A stretch of 64,000 nucleotides of DNA from Hydractinia symbiolongicarpus (GCF_029227915.1 NC_079886.1:9879501-9943500), one strand, 5' to 3'; positions 26,512 to 37,830 are shown, numbered from the stretch's first letter. Program-made: numbers and translations. Notes: a model not told the origin generated them from the letters alone.

Positions 26512-26554
26512 AAAATATTAAAATATGTTTTTGCAAAACATATTTTAATATTTT
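26512..26554. repeat. perfect inverted repeat, 20-bp arms
   Basis: Arms AAAATATTAAAATATGTTTT and its exact complement flank a three-base loop TGC. The AT-rich arms would extrude readily as a hairpin. No gene is near. Confidence 0.9.
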
Positions 26555-26696
26555 GCCCTAACCCTCAACGTTAACCTTAATATATTTACTTCAACATTAA
26601 ACCCTGTGTGTTGTTAAAAAATATAACTTTTCTTACTGTTGTTAAAGCATGTGTAAGGAATAAAGCTGAAAAAAGACCGCTAAACACCGCCAAAGC

Positions 26697-26772
26697 CACC
26701 CTCGTCCTCAGGACATTTTAGGTTTTTATTTGTCCCCATATAAAATCCTGAAAAGCCCTAGGGGCGAGGTTG
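26697..26772. mobile_element. CAACCTCG-family MITE, degenerate
   Basis: Left end CACCCTCGTCCTCAGGAC and right end AGCCCTAGGGGCGAGGTTG are inverted relative to each other, about 76 bp in total. Mutations in the left end and no clear target duplication indicate an old copy. Confidence 0.5.
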
Positions 26773-27348
26773 TGTCAAAATATTAGGCAGATATCATTGC
26801 AGTAATTAAAGTGCTTAGGGTCCATTAACTTGAGAACAAAAGAAAAACGGGCAAGTAATCTGGGGCTAAAGTTGGTCAAATTTCATTAAGTGGAACAGAG
26901 TCGCTTATCCAGGCATTACAACAAGTTGTCAATTTTAGTGAGTTTTTTTATATTCCAATAAATGCATGACGCCACAAAGATAAGGTTTAGTTACCAAGAC
27001 ACGTAAAGAAGTTTGTCAACAACATTCGTTAAAACCAACCTGATTGTTTTTTAATTTACGTTTCTTCTTAAAAAGATTTCGGAACAAGAATAGACAATCA
27101 CAAAAATTAACGTCCGCGAAAAAAGAAACTTGCTAATGTCAACTTTATTAGCCTCGCTAAATGTAAATGGTGTTTGGATTTTGTTTCTTGTTGTTTCTGC
27201 ACATCTGAAGACATGTGAACGAAGTATTAGTTTTTATAAGTTCTCTTTTTAAATTTCGCAACCTCTTATTTCACTCAATTTTGCAAGCATCTCTCAAGAA
27301 CTTTTTCCTCTGTTAGCGTTTTCGCTGAAACACTCACACGTACGATAT

Positions 27349-27437
27349 CAACCTCGATCCCACGGCTTGTTTTCTCTTTTTGATATACTCGCCGTCCCGT
27401 TATAAAAAAGAGACAAGGAGCCCGAGGGTCGAGGTTG
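27349..27437. mobile_element. CAACCTCG-family MITE with perfect 9-bp target duplication
   Basis: An 89-bp element begins CAACCTCGATCCC and ends GGGTCGAGGTTG. It is flanked on both sides by GTACGATAT (27340-27348 and 27438-27446), an exact 9-bp duplication. The interior carries the family core GTCCCGTTATAAAAAAGAGAC. The 9-bp duplication points to the Mutator-like superfamily for the mobilising transposase. Confidence 0.85.
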
Positions 27438-27723
27438 GTACGATATCGATGCTTTTCCAATCCTACGATATCACGTGACTAAACAAAGACATAAATGCAG
27501 GATGTGGTCCTGCTTTTATGTCTTATGCTTAGTCTTTTCAAACCATCAGAAAAAGTGGGAATCTTTCCAAGAGGTAAGGCATGCTATCTATCTCATTTTT
27601 GTTTTATAAAGAGAGAAAGAGTAAGCAAGTTCTTGAGAAACGCATGATTTAGCTGGATAAGGTGATGTTTTATTAGAAAAACTTCTCGATTTTTCATGTG
27701 CTAATAACTAGTAAGCGTAATTC

Positions 27724-27780
27724 AAACTCGTTCCCAGGGCATTTTGCTCGGGGACCACAAGACCCTGGGGACGAGGTTCA
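27724..27780. mobile_element. minimal 57-bp CAACCTCG-family MITE
   Basis: Ends are AAACTCGTTCCCAGGG and CCCTGGGGACGAGGTTCA, leaving only about 25 bp between them. Flanks GCGTAATTC (27715-27723) and GCATAATTC (27781-27789) match in 8 of 9 positions. It lies 31 bp left of the Harbinger element. Confidence 0.8.
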
Positions 27781-28090
27781 GCATAATTCTTATGTTTACA
27801 ACAGGCAGTTAGAGCCTGATTATATGAGGCGGGTTGGCTCGGTGTTGGCTCGCCACATGCTCAGCATGATAAAATTAAACAGCTCGGCATAATGGCAGAT
27901 CACTACAAAAAAATATTTGACATTATATGAGGTGAGTCAACCCGCCTAGGCGAGCTGGCTCGTTTTTTCAACCCGGGACGGGTTGGTTAGGTGGGTTGAC
28001 TCGGTTCATATAATATCACTTTGCCGAGCCAGGGCCGGGTTGGAAATGACAAGCATGCGCATTGCCATCCAAAACAGAAGAAAAACAATA

Positions 28091-29116
28091 ATGGCGAGCG
28101 AAGCAGCAGACAAGAAGTTTAAATGGACTTCAGAACTTGTGGAGCAGCTAATAAATTCCCTAAAGGAATACAAAGTCAATATGACATTTAATAATAAGGA
28201 CTTTAATGCTGATAAACCTAAGCAGTATGAGGAAATTCGCGTAATGATGGCTCGAAAGAATATAGAGGACGTTGATCTTTTTGGCCCAGAAAAAACTACA
28301 ATAATAACCAACGATATGTGTGAACAGGACAGGAGCAACATTATAGCTGCCATAAAAATCGAAAAAGGACTAATTAAAAAGGGGTATAATCGTGTTATGG
28401 AGAAGATTAAAAAAATTAGGCAAGCATTTTCAAGTGCCGTATTAAGTGGTTCTAGAAGTGGGTCTGGAAAATTAATAGTGGAGTATTACGATGAACTTGT
28501 TAGTATTTATGGTGGTTCAGCTTCCACACAGCCATTACGCTTTGGTTGTCAATCTGTAAATGTGACAAATTTTGGTTTTAGTACAGATTCTCCCCATGAC
28601 GAGAATGATACAATATCAACTGGGGGTATGTCTACCTCCTCAAACACTGAGGATGTCAATGATGAGAATTTGGAAAGTGAAGTTATGCAAACTCCAGTTT
28701 TGAATAAAGGAAAGCAAAAGAGACCTCATGCAAAGGACCCTTTCCAACTAATTGACGACAAAAGGCAACATCTGGAAAAAAGTTTGTCTGCCAGACAGCG
28801 GGATCAGTTGTTATTAAAAGAAAGTAGAGAAGATGCAATGTTTCGTAAAGAGCTTTGTGATTCGATCAAGCAATCTAATGAAATGTTTGCAGGAGCGATA
28901 CGTGCAATGAGTACCTCTTTCATTGAAGTAGCCGAAAGTATGAGAAGATCAGTTGAGGCTTTATCAAACTCTCCAAGGAGACAAACTTCACATAATATGG
29001 TTTACCCACACCTTACTTTTCCAAGTCAATCTAATAGTAATAACAATGCCCCCAATAAGGCAAATAGCCAAAGCACACAATCCAGTTCCACATACTTAGA
29101 TTTTTTAAATTCCTAG
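28091..29116 (+). CDS. Harbinger accessory Myb/SANT-like DNA-binding protein
   Basis: 341 aa from the ATG at 28091 (MASEAADKKFKWTSELVEQL); the frame is open further up to an ATG at 27983, but that stretch overlaps the subterminal repeats and is less likely. The N-terminal third is a trihelix-like Myb/SANT/MADF-type domain with the opening W-T-x-E-x-V-E-x-L pattern. The middle is acidic and Ser-rich. A basic KGKQKRPHAKDP follows, and the C-terminal part looks coiled coil. In the family, this protein binds the element's ends and helps bring the transposase into the nucleus. It faces the transposase gene, with about 400 bp between the two stop codons. Confidence 0.85.
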   Translation: MASEAADKKFKWTSELVEQLINSLKEYKVNMTFNNKDFNADKPKQYEEIRVMMARKNIEDVDLFGPEKTTIITNDMCEQDRSNIIAAIKIEKGLIKKGYNRVMEKIKKIRQAFSSAVLSGSRSGSGKLIVEYYDELVSIYGGSASTQPLRFGCQSVNVTNFGFSTDSPHDENDTISTGGMSTSSNTEDVNDENLESEVMQTPVLNKGKQKRPHAKDPFQLIDDKRQHLEKSLSARQRDQLLLKESREDAMFRKELCDSIKQSNEMFAGAIRAMSTSFIEVAESMRRSVEALSNSPRRQTSHNMVYPHLTFPSQSNSNNNAPNKANSQSTQSSSTYLDFLNS

Positions 29117-29512
29117 ACATTACAAACTTAACCATTTAATGTTTTGCCATGTATATTTATTAACATAAAGTTTTTGTTTTGTTTTTACATCATTAAAGCA
29201 CCACATTAGTTAAGGTAAAGTAGTGAACTACTAATATATATTATATACGTATATAGTTAAAGTCCCAAATTTTGTTAAATGTGTTTTGTTTTACGAATAG
29301 AGTTTTCTTTGACTTGTAAGATATTACTGCACACTGGAATTTCCTTTTCGAGTTTCTTTTTCTATACAACCCCAGGAAACTTCAGTTTTAGTGTTTATTT
29401 GAAATTGCAACTTTTTAAAAACATAAAACATGCATAAACACAAACTTTAAATAACAAAAATTTCCTAATATATATATATCAATTATATAGTTCAGCAACA
29501 AGTCACTATCAC

Positions 29513-30835
29513 TTAGTATGAGTCCGGCAGGTTTTGATTGATATATTCAGTCAATAATGATCTTATCTCGTGTCCTTCAGAAGTATTGCCTGAGTATATT
29601 GGGTCTGGAATGTTTTTGTTTAAGCTTTCATCATTCTTATGTTTTTCAATGTTAGCTGTGACTAGCTCTTCATCTATAACTGTTGTATTTATTTCACAGA
29701 AATTATGTAAAGTGAAACATGTCATAACAATCAGTGGTACAATATTCAAATCAAGGTCTATTTTTTTTGTTAAAATTCCCCATCGTCCTTTCAGTCTTCC
29801 AAAAGCACTCTCTATAGGATTACGTGCACATCTCAGCATTACATTGAAAATAACTTGACTGTTTGTCTTGCACGATTCATATTCTTTCATGCAATGTGGT
29901 AACAAGGGATATGCAGGGTCACCAATTAAAAAATTTGGAATTCTTTCATAACCAGGTAAAAGGGAACTGTGAGTTATTGGCAAGAGATTTTCCTTCATGT
30001 TTTTGCTGATCATTGAATTGGCAAATACTTTAGCATCATGGCAAGACCCTGGCCATCTGCAATCAACATCCATGAACATACCTCTGAAGTCACAAACAGC
30101 TTGGACATTAAGTGAAAAAAACTGCTTATAATTAAAATAATCTTGACTGCATTCTCCTGGTGTCTTAATTGGAATGTGTGTTCCATCAATACAGCCAAAT
30201 GCCTGCACCATTCCATATTTTAATTCAAACTCTGATGCTTTTTTGTACATCTCTTCAGAAGTTTCAGGTAGTTTGATTAATTTCGGTGTCAGGTGCATAG
30301 TTATAGCTGCACACACCTCTTTAACCACTTTAGAAACAGTACACTGGTGTATCCCAAAAGAGTTTGCTGTCATCCAGATAGAACCGGTGTCCTTTAGAAA
30401 ATATAAAACGACAGCAACTTTCTTTTCTAATGATAAAGCTCGGTGGTTAGGTGTATTGGATTCAGGTGTGAGAAAGGGTCTTAATTCATCGCAAAGTTTA
30501 TTAAAATCTTCCTTACTCATACGAAAATTTTTTTTCCAATCAAATGGGTTGTTATAAAGCTGGTATGTATTGATCCACCACTGGTCGGTTCTCCCTGGCC
30601 TAAACCATACAGATCTTCGTTTACGTGGATTTCCCTGTTGGTGTTTCAAACGTTTTAAGAGTTTCCTTCGTTTTGTTAAAAAATATGTCAATATGTTCTG
30701 TATTAGGCGATTTCTTCGAAGCAATGACAAATACAGAACACCTTGGATTTGGAATAACAAACTATTGGCGACCAAAATACTTAATGATAATTTTGACTTA
30801 ATTTCGCTTGTTTGTTTACATCTTGCATCCGCCAT
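29513..30835 (-). CDS. PIF/Harbinger transposase (HARBI1-like DDE nuclease)
   Basis: An uninterrupted 440-residue ORF. A helix-turn-helix-like region near 135-175 (LSLEKKVAVVLYFLKDT, then GIHQCTVSKVVKEV) precedes the DDE_4 nuclease domain. The catalytic residues can be placed at D217 in CIDGTHIP, D306 in IGDPAYPL and E342 in NPIESAFGRLKGRWG. The family cuts and rejoins DNA at TWA targets, which agrees with the TTA flanks. The N-terminal 60 residues are basic and poorly defined, so the start could be one of the internal methionines. Nothing essential appears missing. Confidence 0.95.
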   Translation of the reverse strand: MADARCKQTSEIKSKLSLSILVANSLLFQIQGVLYLSLLRRNRLIQNILTYFLTKRRKLLKRLKHQQGNPRKRRSVWFRPGRTDQWWINTYQLYNNPFDWKKNFRMSKEDFNKLCDELRPFLTPESNTPNHRALSLEKKVAVVLYFLKDTGSIWMTANSFGIHQCTVSKVVKEVCAAITMHLTPKLIKLPETSEEMYKKASEFELKYGMVQAFGCIDGTHIPIKTPGECSQDYFNYKQFFSLNVQAVCDFRGMFMDVDCRWPGSCHDAKVFANSMISKNMKENLLPITHSSLLPGYERIPNFLIGDPAYPLLPHCMKEYESCKTNSQVIFNVMLRCARNPIESAFGRLKGRWGILTKKIDLDLNIVPLIVMTCFTLHNFCEINTTVIDEELVTANIEKHKNDESLNKNIPDPIYSGNTSEGHEIRSLLTEYINQNLPDSY

Positions 30836-31081
30836 TTTTAAAAAATTACGCGCATTTTTTTTTCAACCCGGCAGCAGTGTAGGTCTTGACCCGGGTTGAC
30901 TTTTCCCATATAATATGAAATTTTTTCAACCGGGTTGACCCGCCAACCGGGCCAACACCGAGCCAACTCGCCTCATATAATCAGGCTCTTAGTCACACTT
31001 TATAGCTTTATCGCAAAAGAAGGTAAATTCGTCCTGTTGTGAAAAAATCTTAAGAAGTTCAGAGGATGAGGTTGAAAAAAG

Positions 31082-31192
31082 CAACCTTGTTCCCAGGCCA
31101 TCCTGTATCTTTTCTGACATCAAAACGGCAATACGAACATTCTCGCCGTCCTGGTTATAGAAAAGAGACAACAAACGCTGGAAACGAGGTTG
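31082..31192. mobile_element. CAACCTCG-family MITE
   Basis: Starts CAACCTTGTTCCCAGG and ends GCTGGAAACGAGGTTG, 111 bp. The interior holds CTCGCCGTCCTGGTTATAG and AAAAGAGAC, the family core in reverse orientation to the 62662 copy. Flanks TGAAAAAAG and AAAAGAAGG are not a clean duplication. It lies 91 bp right of the Harbinger element. Confidence 0.7.
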
Positions 31193-34067
31193 AAAAGAAG
31201 GTAAAATTGATTATTTTTTTGCTTTCACGAAATGATACAAGGTTTTAACAATTTTCCTTATTTTGTGTCAGTTTTTTACCTACACGATTCGGAAGAAGCT
31301 CGAATGGAGCTCAAAGGCCACAGTATATTGAAAACTCAGGTGGAATGATAGTCGGATTATTCTTAATCAATCAAGAGTGAGAATAGAATTAATATCGTCG
31401 GTGATTTTTATAGATCAAGAAATGAAAATTTGAAATATAATAAAGTTCTTTTTTGCTGAACTAACAGCAGTGCTACAATCTTTTAGTCATACTGACTCTC
31501 CCTTCTTTCTCAATTTTGAAATACCGTCTCGACGCTTCCGCGGTCTCCGACATTAACAAATGGGGGTAGGAGGTGGGGGTCACAATTTGAAGCTTCATTT
31601 GTCTCAAAATATCATGCACACGATTGTAGGAGATTGTAGGAGATTAATAGTAGTGGCAATTTTTAGATCTAAAAAACATTAAACACAAATATCATAATGA
31701 AACTGCTAAAAAATATCAAACAAAAATAACAAATAGACCACGCGGTTTACTAATACCTAATCGCAGCCGTGTTTCTGTTGCTCTTATTTTTATAAAGTAG
31801 AGCTCAGACCTTTTTAAATACAACGCGTGCTATGATCAGGATTTAGATGCAGATGTGATGACAGATGTTTGACGAAAGAGAAAAAAAACAAGAATTTCGC
31901 AACGATGGAGAGAAAAGCTACTCGTTGATTTTTTTAGGGTTTTAGCTACCGTCTATTTGTTTGGTTTTCAATGTTCAATTAATCAGTCAATCAAGTATTC
32001 TCTTTTGCATGCAGTAAATCAACAATTTATATCTTATAAAAATACAGCCATGAATTACCCCCAACAAAGAAACAAGCCTTTCACACCTCCAGCACATCAC
32101 CAGGCAATGGGGGAACAATTTATATATTTCCTCACTCTTTTCTGAGAAGTAGATGAAAAAAGAAAAGAAAATCGATCTAGTACCCAGACTTTTGGGGTTT
32201 GGGTAAACAACTTGTACAACCAGGGAGTTTTTTCAAATAAAAAAGGCCTGGAAACGAAATGAAAGTCCAAAATAACTTTGGAAAATTCCCTTATGTACTA
32301 GACGAGAATATAGCATGGCGATTAATAAATGAGACACTCTTTTGAAGTTTTTTTTTATCGTTAACAAGACATTTGTTATTTGTTGCAGCTGTTACTCGAG
32401 AGAATTTCGTTTCATAGCATACACCTGCGTTCATTGAAGTGTTTTCATAAAAAGCAGCTTTTCACAAAATATCTTTATGTCTCGATAAAAAAAAATATGC
32501 TTACGGTAAATAAAATATAATTTAAGCCTTTTCTTAAAAAAATAAAAAATAATTGGAATTGATTAAAGTTACGCTGTTGTTGTTGTTGTTTCAGGGGCTG
32601 TTTATGTTCGTTGGGTCACAAAACTTTTTTTAAAGTAAGTGAAATTCATTTTATATATTCTTTCAACTTATCATATACATTTAAAAGAACAGTAAAGCCA
32701 AAGTCGTGTGAATTAGAAACGTAATCGCTGGCAAACGAGAAAAACACATTTCGCGCTGGCGCGAAAAATAATGCACACAATAAATAAAATGGCGGATTGT
32801 GAAGCGAGCATATAATTTTATTGCTCCTGCTACTGTCAAAATGTGGTAAAAATATCATTCAACATATTTTCTTAATTTTTACGTATTATAGGGTGCGTTT
32901 TGAATTAGGAAAAACGTTTGGATGGCAATAATTCTTAATTTTTAATAAATTGATCCCAGAAATATTTTTTATTCTTTTAACTACAAGTTACATAGTATTG
33001 AAAAAATGGCGAATCGTGTACACTGTCGGGCGTACACTACGATAAAACTCACGAAAAAATATTGTACAACTAAACTTTTATGTAATTAACTCTTCACCAA
33101 TAAAAACCCTATTGCACGTATCTTTTAAAACAGAAAGATATCTAAGCAACTTTACTTTAAAAAAAAATTGGATACAAGCAACAATTTACGTTTTTTTGCA
33201 ATTTCGAAAATGTATTACAGGGCTTACATTGATGTTGACAACTTTTAACTTCTCTTCGTGTTCACTAAAATAATAACTTGTACTTATTTATGGAACAACC
33301 CCTTTCTCCTGATTCAGGACTAAAAATTAAATAAGTAGGGGTATTAGGTAAAAGTGTAACATTAAATCGAACGAACAGTTCTAAATAAGCACTGGTAATT
33401 TTTTGCCGTTGTTTTGATGATCTTTAAATTCTTTTGCATTTAAGGTAAGATTTAGCAACTTAGTTACTAGGTCAAATGTTAAAGATACGTAAAAACATAA
33501 GGTTGGTACCACGGAGTCTAAAACTCACTTACACAAAAACAGTTTACTATGCTCCACACATAATAATCCTAAACGCTTCGGTGATATTCATAACGAACTG
33601 AAGCATGACAGAGCAGTTGGGAGAGTAAGTTTAGTTGTTAGATGGAAACAAAAACTGATGAACTCTTTATTTAGCTATAACTTTACGAATTATTAAATTC
33701 GCCCTGAAAACGAAACATAAGTTTATCATTATCAAATATTCACAACCATCAAAACCCAATGTTAAACTTGTTAAACCTTTTTAATATTTCATCATTTAGC
33801 TCTAAGAGTTCTTAAATTCATTTCTAAAACAAGAGACATGCGCAATAGCTTCAAGTGGTCGCTTAAAGAACAACGTATATATTTGTGCATTATGCGCTAT
33901 GAATTATCAAATTTTATTTTCTCAGTCGATCTAATATGGGATAATCAAGCCCAATCTCTACGTTCTAAAACCAGGTCTTCCACTCAATCTTTTCTCAAGG
34001 ATAAGATTTGTTGACATCTTTATAGTGCTATCTCTATGACAATTCTCATTATATAATAGCTGAATAC

Positions 34068-34108
34068 CAACCTCTTCCCCAGGGTCTTGTGAGCCGTTAT
34101 TACGGATC
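34068..34108. repeat. CAACCTCG-family MITE, left end only
   Basis: CAACCTCTTCCCCAGGGTCT followed by TGTGAGCCGTTATTACGGA, which is the subfamily interior also seen at 37445. The right end is not found nearby. Confidence 0.5.
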
Positions 34109-35236
34109 AACTTTATCAACAAATTAAATTGCCTCTTGAACCAGTTCAGCCAAATACTATTACCATCTTCTAAAGAGAGATTTCTTATGCAACAAAATAA
34201 GCGCGTAGATAACACATGTTTTTGTGCGTGCACCGATTTTTTTTGAAATAAAATAAACGCGCCGAAAAAAAACTCCCTTTTCCTAAAATGAAGGGGCTAT
34301 AAAAAGTGTTCAGTTCATTACTAACTTACCAAAGTAAGTAAGTGGCGTTCATAGGAATGCTTTTCTAACAACTGGCAATTCTTCCCTTTCTTCCGGTAGC
34401 TAAGTTAAATTTCCCGCTAGAGATAGGTATATAACTGTTTCGACTTTCTTGCATACCACGGAAGCACGTAGGCAGTTAGAAGAACACTCTAAACGGGCCG
34501 ACAACACTACATTTAAAGGGAGTCGTAGTGGGGACTCTAATCTAAAACCTTATGATTTTACGTTGAATTTGCTACCGCCACAAAGAAAGACTAAGTTCAC
34601 ATATATATAGTTATTTTATTATTATTAAACGCCCTCCAGTAAATCCACGCCCTTAAAATAGAATTATAAATGCTCCGGGCGTCCAATCACTGCTTTGCAG
34701 TATTTAATTAGCGTTAATATACTTAATTACAGCGATCTTAGAAGTTGTATAAGAAACAATTCATTGCTTTCAATATATTGATGAGATTACCCATGAGAAA
34801 CAAGAAATACAATCACTAGCTCATATTGATTAAAAAGTTGGTTATTGTAAACAAAATGGAGATAGAGAGATGAGCGTTAAATTTAATCGTAACCTAGGAT
34901 ATATACCCTGCTATTTGTTTGTTTTTCTGTTTGTTTGTTTGCTTTTTTTTTGTGCAATAAACATAAACAAATCTTGTCTTACTCAATCCATTCCTATAGC
35001 TATTTTTGTTGGTACAAGTCTAAATTGTTTCTTTTATATCACACAACTAGGAAATCGTTCTATATAATGCATAGATTTTGTAATAATGGCAGCCTGCTAT
35101 ACAGATTAATCTTCGAACAGGGTTTCTTTTAGCAAACTCTCCAAGATTCTTTGTGATTTCTATACTTTCATTATCGATTAGTTGTATGGCTTGCTAAGCA
35201 ATTATAATCTTATATAGCTAGTTAAGAAGACACAAA

Positions 35237-36994
35237 ATGGTAGAAGTTCAAGAAACAGGATTTGAAATCGAGTGTCAACACAATATGGCAGAGCAAGACT
35301 CGTGTAAAGATTGTCTTGAAACGCCTGTAACTGAAGTATCCATCAAACCATCTCAAACGTCGCTAAAAGAAGCTGATGTTAACGATAGAAATGCACGACA
35401 CTGCTGTTGCCAGTGTCACGACGATGACGAAAATAACACGTTATCAAATACCGATAGCATAACAAATTTACAAATAAATTGTGACGAGAATTCAAATCAA
35501 ACGTCGGCGTCAAGTCCAAATAAGTCGACCACAAATGACAGAGTATGTCGGATTTGTCTTGACAACGTCGATCAGGGTCAGCTCATCGCGCCGTGTAAGT
35601 GTTCTGGCTCAACTAAATATGCGCACGAGCAGTGTTTGCTGCAATGGTTTTTCAAGTCGAGTAAGAAATCATGTGAAGTGTGTTTAGGGCAAGTCAACGT
35701 CACACCGATTGGTTATAAGCCAGTACAACAGGTAAGAATTAGTTAATTTATTGATTGTTTTGCTTGTTAAAAGAAAGTTTTTCTTCTTGACACATAGCCT
35801 AAAAACGGTTGACCTCCATGTCAAGGTCCAGATTTTAAGGTTCTAGTGAAAATCATATTTGGATTTTCACCAGAATCTTAGCAGTCAAATTTCCTTTCTT
35901 GTCTTAAATCAGTTATGTAGGTTCTACACAAGAGTTGACAACAACAAAAAATGGTTTACTTCATGACATTTTATTGAGGATGACAATAGTGACTCATTTA
36001 TTTATTTATTTATTTATCATGAAGAAAAAACAACAAGAACTAGTTTTCAAACAAGTCTCATTCAACTTATTTAATCAAATTAACGTTTTATTAATGTAGC
36101 TTTAATTCGATTAAATTTGTTTTGTTAGCTCATATAGCAACAAATTACGGCTTAATTCTACGATGATGGGACCTCATAGAAATGTCACATCAAGAAGCTT
36201 TGTTTTATTTTTTTCTGATTACAAAAATTAGTCAAAATGATCATTGAAGGAACAATTCCCTCAATCTGGTACCCGGACCTACTTGCTTCTTTAAAGCGCC
36301 TTTCAAACAACAACTGGAGACGAGTTAGCTTTTTATGCGGCACGTTTTTATGTTAATTTGTACACGAATTAACTTCCGTGTAGTAAATGTCAGATTGTAG
36401 CAACCAATCCCAGTTCCTTTTCTCTCTGGGGATTATTTTTTTATGATGTTCTTGTTTTGATTTTGATTTTAGTGGCGACTTCCAGACAGAGGTTGCGATT
36501 TCATTGTATACTTATTCGGCTTGTACTTCTTAATCATGGTTATATTCACTGGAATGATCACGTGGATAGCCACGCAAGGTTGTACATCTCCGGTATGTGT
36601 GACCCTGTATGCTGTATGCGGCATTGCGCTTTTGTACTTTTTCTATTGTTGTGGATGTGTAGAATACTCAAGGCGTTATTGGAGGGCGTTATTATCAGTT
36701 AATCGTGTGTGGCGAATCTATGGGCGGGAGGACAGTCTTAAAAACTTTAAATTTACCCTAACGCCAAAGCCAAAAAAGCGAGACATGATAGTAACAGTTC
36801 AGACAGAAGAAGCGTTACAAGGTAGTCGAGAAAATTCATCCCGAGGTAATCGAGATAATCCATCGTCTCGATCTGTGATTGATACACCTCATAGCAACAA
36901 TCGTGAGACTGGCAGTAATATTAACAACAATACGCAAGAAATTTATGTGATTGGGTTAGATAACCATGCTGTTGACATGGATGAGAGCTGGTAG
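35237..36994 (+). CDS. MARCH1/8-like membrane RING-CH E3 ubiquitin ligase
   Basis: Two exons, 35237-35731 and 36473-36994, joined in phase 0 over a 741-nt intron; 338 aa. The RING-CH finger is complete: C104, C107, C120, C122, H130, C133, C146 and C149, the C4HC3 order typical of MARCH proteins (VCRICLDNVDQGQLIAPCKC at the front). Two hydrophobic segments follow at about 174-196 (FIVYLFGLYFLIMVIFTGMI) and 205-225, then a basic YSRRYWRALLSVNRVW resembling the post-membrane segment of MARCH1/8. The N-terminal 100 residues are Cys-rich in places (HCCCQCHDDDENN) and otherwise low complexity. The tail is Ser/Asn-rich. Family members ubiquitinate membrane proteins in endosomes and at the cell surface. 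MARCH1/8 is favoured over other MARCH types because of the two-TM spacing and post-TM2 sequence. Confidence 0.9.
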
Positions 36995-37444
36995 ATGACA
37001 GTTTTCGCCATACAAATTTCGAATTAGTATAGTTTTGCATAGTTTTGAGAGCATGTCAGGAAAAAGTAACTAGCTTCTTAAAATAGTTTATAATATTGTC
37101 AAAGCAATTGTAAAAAACAAAGAGCCTTGGCGATGAAATTTGTAGTCTCGATATTTATTTCTTACTTCAACCTCGTTATTTTTTTCTCACTCACTTCTTT
37201 TCTCACTTTAAAAATTCTTTAGTGATCACCTATAGTCTAAGAGTCCTTCAATGACTTGTACATACGCAAAAAATTTGTCAACAAATTTCAGATTTGCAAA
37301 ACGTTAATCAGAATTAAACTTAGCTAGTCTTTTGCAAGCTGTGTTTTACTACCTGTCAAAATTCGGGAAAACTAGGTACAACGGCAAATAATTAATCATC
37401 AACTCATAAACGAAGGCGGCCTTGATGTTTGGACACACACATGC

Positions 37445-37563
37445 CAACAGCCTTCTCCCCAGGGTAACGTGGCCCCTGAGCCGTTATTACGGAAGTAGCT
37501 AAAAATAGCTTTTTGCCGCCGTCAAATTTATTAAAGAGGCAAAATGCCCTGGGTATTAGGTTG
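37445..37563. mobile_element. CAACCTCG-family MITE, GCCGTTATTACGG subfamily
   Basis: 119 bp with left end CAACAGCCTTCTCCCCAGGG and right end ATGCCCTGGGTATTAGGTTG. The interior carries GAGCCGTTATTACGGA, shared with the fragment at 34068. Target duplication unclear. Confidence 0.65.
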
Positions 37564-37830
37564 ATATGCCTAAAAAATTTATATTTGTAACATATTTACA
37601 TTTATGTAGTTATTTATTTATTTTTTATTATTTCTACGTTTTAATAAAAAAAAAATTTTTATGCGTAAAAAGTTTCATTCCTCTGTGTTTTATGGTCGTG
37701 GTGAGCAAATTTTCGCTTTAAAAAATACCACATTTCCATTCCTGCAGTAACCACTTTTCAGAACTAGGAGCAGTCAATATGTTTTTTGCAGAAGAAAGAG
37801 CCATTACTGGTGTTTCACGTGAGAGAATGC

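Larger units (their letters stand above)
24262..27811. other. intergenic, no gene; repeats
   Basis: METTL2 3' flank followed by AT-rich sequence. It includes a 20-bp direct repeat at about 26228-26267 (GTCGATCTCAAGGGT twice), a perfect 43-bp palindrome at 26512 and three CAACCTCG MITEs (26697, 27349, 27724). No convincing exon was found. Confidence 0.4.
27812..30988. mobile_element. complete PIF/Harbinger DNA transposon
   Basis: The 3177-bp element is bounded by TTA duplications at 27809-27811 and 30989-30991, the normal target for this superfamily. Terminal inverted repeats begin GAGCCTGATTATATGAGGCG and continue GTTGGCTCGGTGTTGGC at both ends, about 40 bp with one or two differences. Subterminal TCAACCCG-type motifs recur inside both ends (about 27915-28020 and 30865-30950) and may be transposase binding sites. 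Inside are the two expected convergent ORFs, a Myb/SANT-like protein (+) and a DDE transposase (-), both open. Ends, target duplication and both ORFs being intact suggests recent or present activity. Confidence 0.96.
30992..35236. other. intergenic, MARCH-like gene upstream region
   Basis: About 4.2 kb without a supported gene. It holds CAACCTCG MITE copies at 31082 and 34068, several short homopolymer and microsatellite runs (for example GTT repeats near 32577), and the promoter region of the MARCH-like gene. Short open frames have no recognisable domain. Confidence 0.4.

Noticed and set aside
27983-28090. N-terminal extension of the Harbinger Myb-like protein
   Set aside because: The stretch is subterminal repeat sequence; MASEAADKK at 28091 has a better start context and begins just before the DNA-binding domain.
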